A DNA stretch of 7,132 bases, from positions 1-7,132 of the forward strand of contig CAMPBJ010000049.1 of the NCBI GenBank assembly GCA_946637575.1. Direction: 5' to 3'. The notes beneath the pieces are model-generated. The model worked only from the letters and a program-made list of their open reading frames with translations, did not search any database and had not been told where the DNA came from. This document shows positions 6,052 through 7,132 of this stretch, piece by piece (the first letter of the stretch is position 1; each line of letters begins with the position of its first letter). The DNA comes from an uncultured Clostridia bacterium. GTDB lineage: Bacteria > Bacillota > Clostridia > Christensenellales > Borkfalkiaceae. The position numbers and the translations under genes were made by a program.

Positions 6052-6110
6052 CTGTTTTGTTCTTTCACCGTGGAATGATGGGAAATAAACGAAAACAAAT
6101 TCTTTTCGAT

Positions 6111-6127
6111 TCGGACGAAACGTCCGA
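6111..6127 (-). promoter_or_regulatory. Stem-loop in the rpmJ-rpsM gap
   Basis: TCGGACG (6111-6117) and CGTCCGA (6121-6127) form a perfect 7-bp GC-rich stem with a 3-base loop, 5 bases after the rpmJ stop. On the minus strand the bases after it (AATCGAAAAGAATTTG) contain no T-run, so it is not a standard intrinsic terminator. It could be an RNA-processing or 3'-protecting hairpin for the upstream message, or part of a regulatory leader for rpsM. Confidence 0.5.
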
Positions 6128-6132
6128 CAATA

Positions 6133-6249
6133 TTAACCCTGACGCTGTTTGTGGCTCTTGTTCTTGGAACAAATGACCATAACTTTGCCGTTTCTTTTGA
6201 TAACTTTGCACTTGTCGCACATGGGTTTTACAGAAGGTCTTACTTTCAT
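6133..6249 (-). CDS. rpmJ: Large-subunit ribosomal protein bL36 (zinc-ribbon form)
   Basis: L36 is the smallest 50S protein and stabilises 23S rRNA. The 38-residue product starts [20 protein letters not shown] and ends [12 protein letters not shown]. Ligands C11, C14, C27 and H33 give the CxxC...C...H zinc ribbon of the C+ form, so the cell depends on zinc for both this protein and S4. AAGGAG (6258-6263) lies 8 bases before the ATG. The gene is 36 bases after infA, as usual in Bacillota. Confidence 0.97.
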   Translation of the reverse strand: MKVRPSVKPMCDKCKVIKRNGKVMVICSKNKSHKQRQG

Positions 6250-6285
6250 TTTTAATTCTCCTTTTGGAATTTTCGTTTAAGTTCG

Positions 6286-6507
6286 TTAGTTCTTGCTACG
6301 CCAGATTATTCTGCCTTTGGTTAAGTCGTAAGGACTCATTTCGAGTTTTACGCTGTCACCGGGAATTATCTTGATGTAGTGCATACGTAGTTTTCCGGAT
6401 ATATACGCCGTTATAACGTGGCCGTTTGAAAGTTTTACTTTGAAACTTGCGTTCGGTAATGCTTCAACGATCACGCCTTCGGTTTCTATCACATCGTCTT
6501 TAGACAC
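6286..6507 (-). CDS. infA: Translation initiation factor IF-1
   Basis: IF-1 is an OB-fold protein that occupies the 30S A site during initiation. The 73-residue product has the full signature: [19 protein letters not shown] (2-20), [20 protein letters not shown] (22-41), [20 protein letters not shown] (45-64), then GRIIWR. The start codon is GTG (plus CAC at 6505-6507). It is supported by AGGAGG (6517-6522) 9 bases upstream and by exact alignment with the family N-terminus MSKDD. That ribosome site overlaps the TAG stop of the KOW gene. A GTG start in such a highly expressed gene is mildly unusual. Confidence 0.98.
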   Translation of the reverse strand: MSKDDVIETEGVIVEALPNASFKVKLSNGHVITAYISGKLRMHYIKIIPGDSVKLEMSPYDLTKGRIIWRSKN

Positions 6508-6520
6508 CGGGCTACTCCTC

Positions 6521-6796
6521 CTATTTTTTTTGGGAAAGTTCCGCTATTCTCCGCCTTAACGATTTGTCGGAGGTCGGTATCCCTTTCCCTATCCTTTCCG
6601 AAAGCGTTACGTCCGCTTGCGGAATTAAGATTTCCAAATGTTTTAAGTTTTTTTTCTTGAGCGATCTGACTTTTCTTACGTTTCCGTCCGCGATAAGCGC
6701 TCTGTCGCCCGTAACGCTTATTACGAGAAACACGCCGTCTTTATCCCGCCCGCACGTCGATCTGCAAATATCGCCCGAAAGAATCTTGCCGTCCAT
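6521..6796 (-). CDS. KOW-domain RNA-binding protein (L14e-like) between map and infA
   Basis: This is the small KOW-type protein usually found between map and infA in Clostridia and Bacilli and often labelled L14e-like. Its precise role is not established, though RNA or ribosome binding is likely. From the ATG at 6794-6796 it has 91 residues. The KOW core is at about 7-40 ([20 protein letters not shown], then [13 protein letters not shown]), followed by a basic stretch KKKNLKHL (47-54) and a charged C-terminal tail. The ATG starts 2 bases after the map stop and lacks a Shine-Dalgarno. An in-frame TTG at 6800-6802 overlaps that stop as TTGA and would add two residues. Either way translation is probably coupled to map. 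Confidence 0.9.
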   Translation of the reverse strand: MDGKILSGDICRSTCGRDKDGVFLVISVTGDRALIADGNVRKVRSLKKKNLKHLEILIPQADVTLSERIGKGIPTSDKSLRRRIAELSQKK

Positions 6797-6798
6797 GA

Positions 6799-7132
6799 TC
6801 AAAGGGTTAAGATCTCGACGCCGTTATCCGTGATCGCAACTGTATTCTCGTAATGCGCCGCGGGTTTGCCGTCAAGCGTTTTTACGGTCCAACCGTCGTT
6901 TAATATCCGAACGCCGTAACTTCCAGCGTTTATCATCGGTTCGATCGCGATCGTCGCGCCCTTTTTAAGTCTTGGACCTGTACCTTTCTTGCCGTAGTTA
7001 TAAACGGCAGGGTCTTCGTGCATATCTACGCCGATACCGTGACCGGTGAACGCTCTTACAACCGAAAACCCGTTAGCCTGTGCGTGCGAAGATACCGCAT
7101 ACCCTATATCGCCCAAAGGCGAACCGTCACGA
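6799..7132 (-). CDS. map: Methionine aminopeptidase type I, C-terminal part (cut by window edge)
   Basis: This enzyme removes the N-terminal Met from nascent proteins using a two-metal pita-bread fold. Only the last 110 residues are visible; the reading frame is open to the window edge and continues beyond it. Metal ligands of this half are present: His in FTGHGIGVDMHEDP (E. coli H171), Glu in IAIEPMINAG (E204) and Glu in YENTVAI (E235). The two Asp ligands lie outside. The conserved segment GDIGYAVSSHAQANGFSVVR precedes the first. A TTG at 7114-7116 is internal, not a start: the codons before it (RDGSP) continue the family sequence. Upstream neighbours would be expected to be adk and secY. 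Confidence 0.96.
   Translation of the reverse strand, partial: RDGSPLGDIGYAVSSHAQANGFSVVRAFTGHGIGVDMHEDPAVYNYGKKGTGPRLKKGATIAIEPMINAGSYGVRILNDGWTVKTLDGKPAAHYENTVAITDNGVEILTL

Noticed and set aside
6111..6127. Intrinsic terminator after rpmJ
   Set aside because: The stem is good, but no T-run follows on the minus strand, so it is listed as a stem-loop of unknown role.
6799..7116. Complete short gene starting at the TTG at 7116
   Set aside because: The frame is open to the window edge and the upstream codons continue methionine aminopeptidase sequence, so the gene is truncated by the window, not short.
1..7132. Mobile elements, CRISPR arrays, tRNA or rRNA genes, phage or defence genes
   Set aside because: I saw no spaced direct repeats, transposase or integrase motifs, cloverleaf sequences or rRNA segments; genes account for nearly all of the window.

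Overview
The window holds one strand of a moderately AT-rich bacterial chromosome, and every convincing gene is on the minus strand. The gene order, read in transcription direction (right to left), is map, KOW RNA-binding gene, infA, rpmJ, rpsM, rpsK, rpsD, rpoA, rplQ. The KOW gene between map and infA, and rpsD between rpsK and rpoA, point to Bacillota and most likely Clostridia; Bacillus keeps rpsD elsewhere and E. coli does not link map to infA. Purine-rich Shine-Dalgarno sites, a long L17 and zinc-ligand forms of S4 and L36 fit this. I cannot name a genus. An uncultured gut-type clostridial lineage is possible but is inference.

Right part (3000-7132): the downstream end of the large S10/spc/alpha ribosomal protein cluster. 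It starts inside map, cut by the window edge, and runs through translation initiation (IF-1), ribosomal proteins L36, S13, S11, S4 and L17, and the RNA polymerase alpha subunit. Most junctions are only a few bases. Two are not: about 120 bases between rpmJ and rpsM, and about 120 bases between rpsD and rpoA. Both contain inverted repeats that could form RNA structures in a cluster whose known autoregulator is S4. The cluster ends in an intrinsic terminator right after rplQ.

Middle part (675-2942): a compact iron-uptake operon, feoA-feoB, joined by a 4-base ATGA overlap. It is followed by a small acidic ORF that overlaps the feoB end and has its own good ribosome-binding site. A perfect-palindrome intrinsic terminator closes the operon. 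The start of feoA lies almost on top of the rplQ terminator and lacks a clear Shine-Dalgarno, so how it is expressed is an open question.

Left part (1-644): a single XRE-family helix-turn-helix plus cupin regulator. It has a consensus sigma-70-type promoter (TTGACA, 17 bases, TATAAT), and its leader carries four copies of a 7-mer, two of them forming an inverted repeat. Its sequence resembles the regulators that commonly precede potABCD polyamine transport genes in Clostridia. Its stop codon is at the window edge, so the expected potA would lie just outside. I see no mobile elements, CRISPR arrays, tRNA or rRNA genes. The region looks like ordinary core genome with a few regulatory puzzles rather than a wholly new system.
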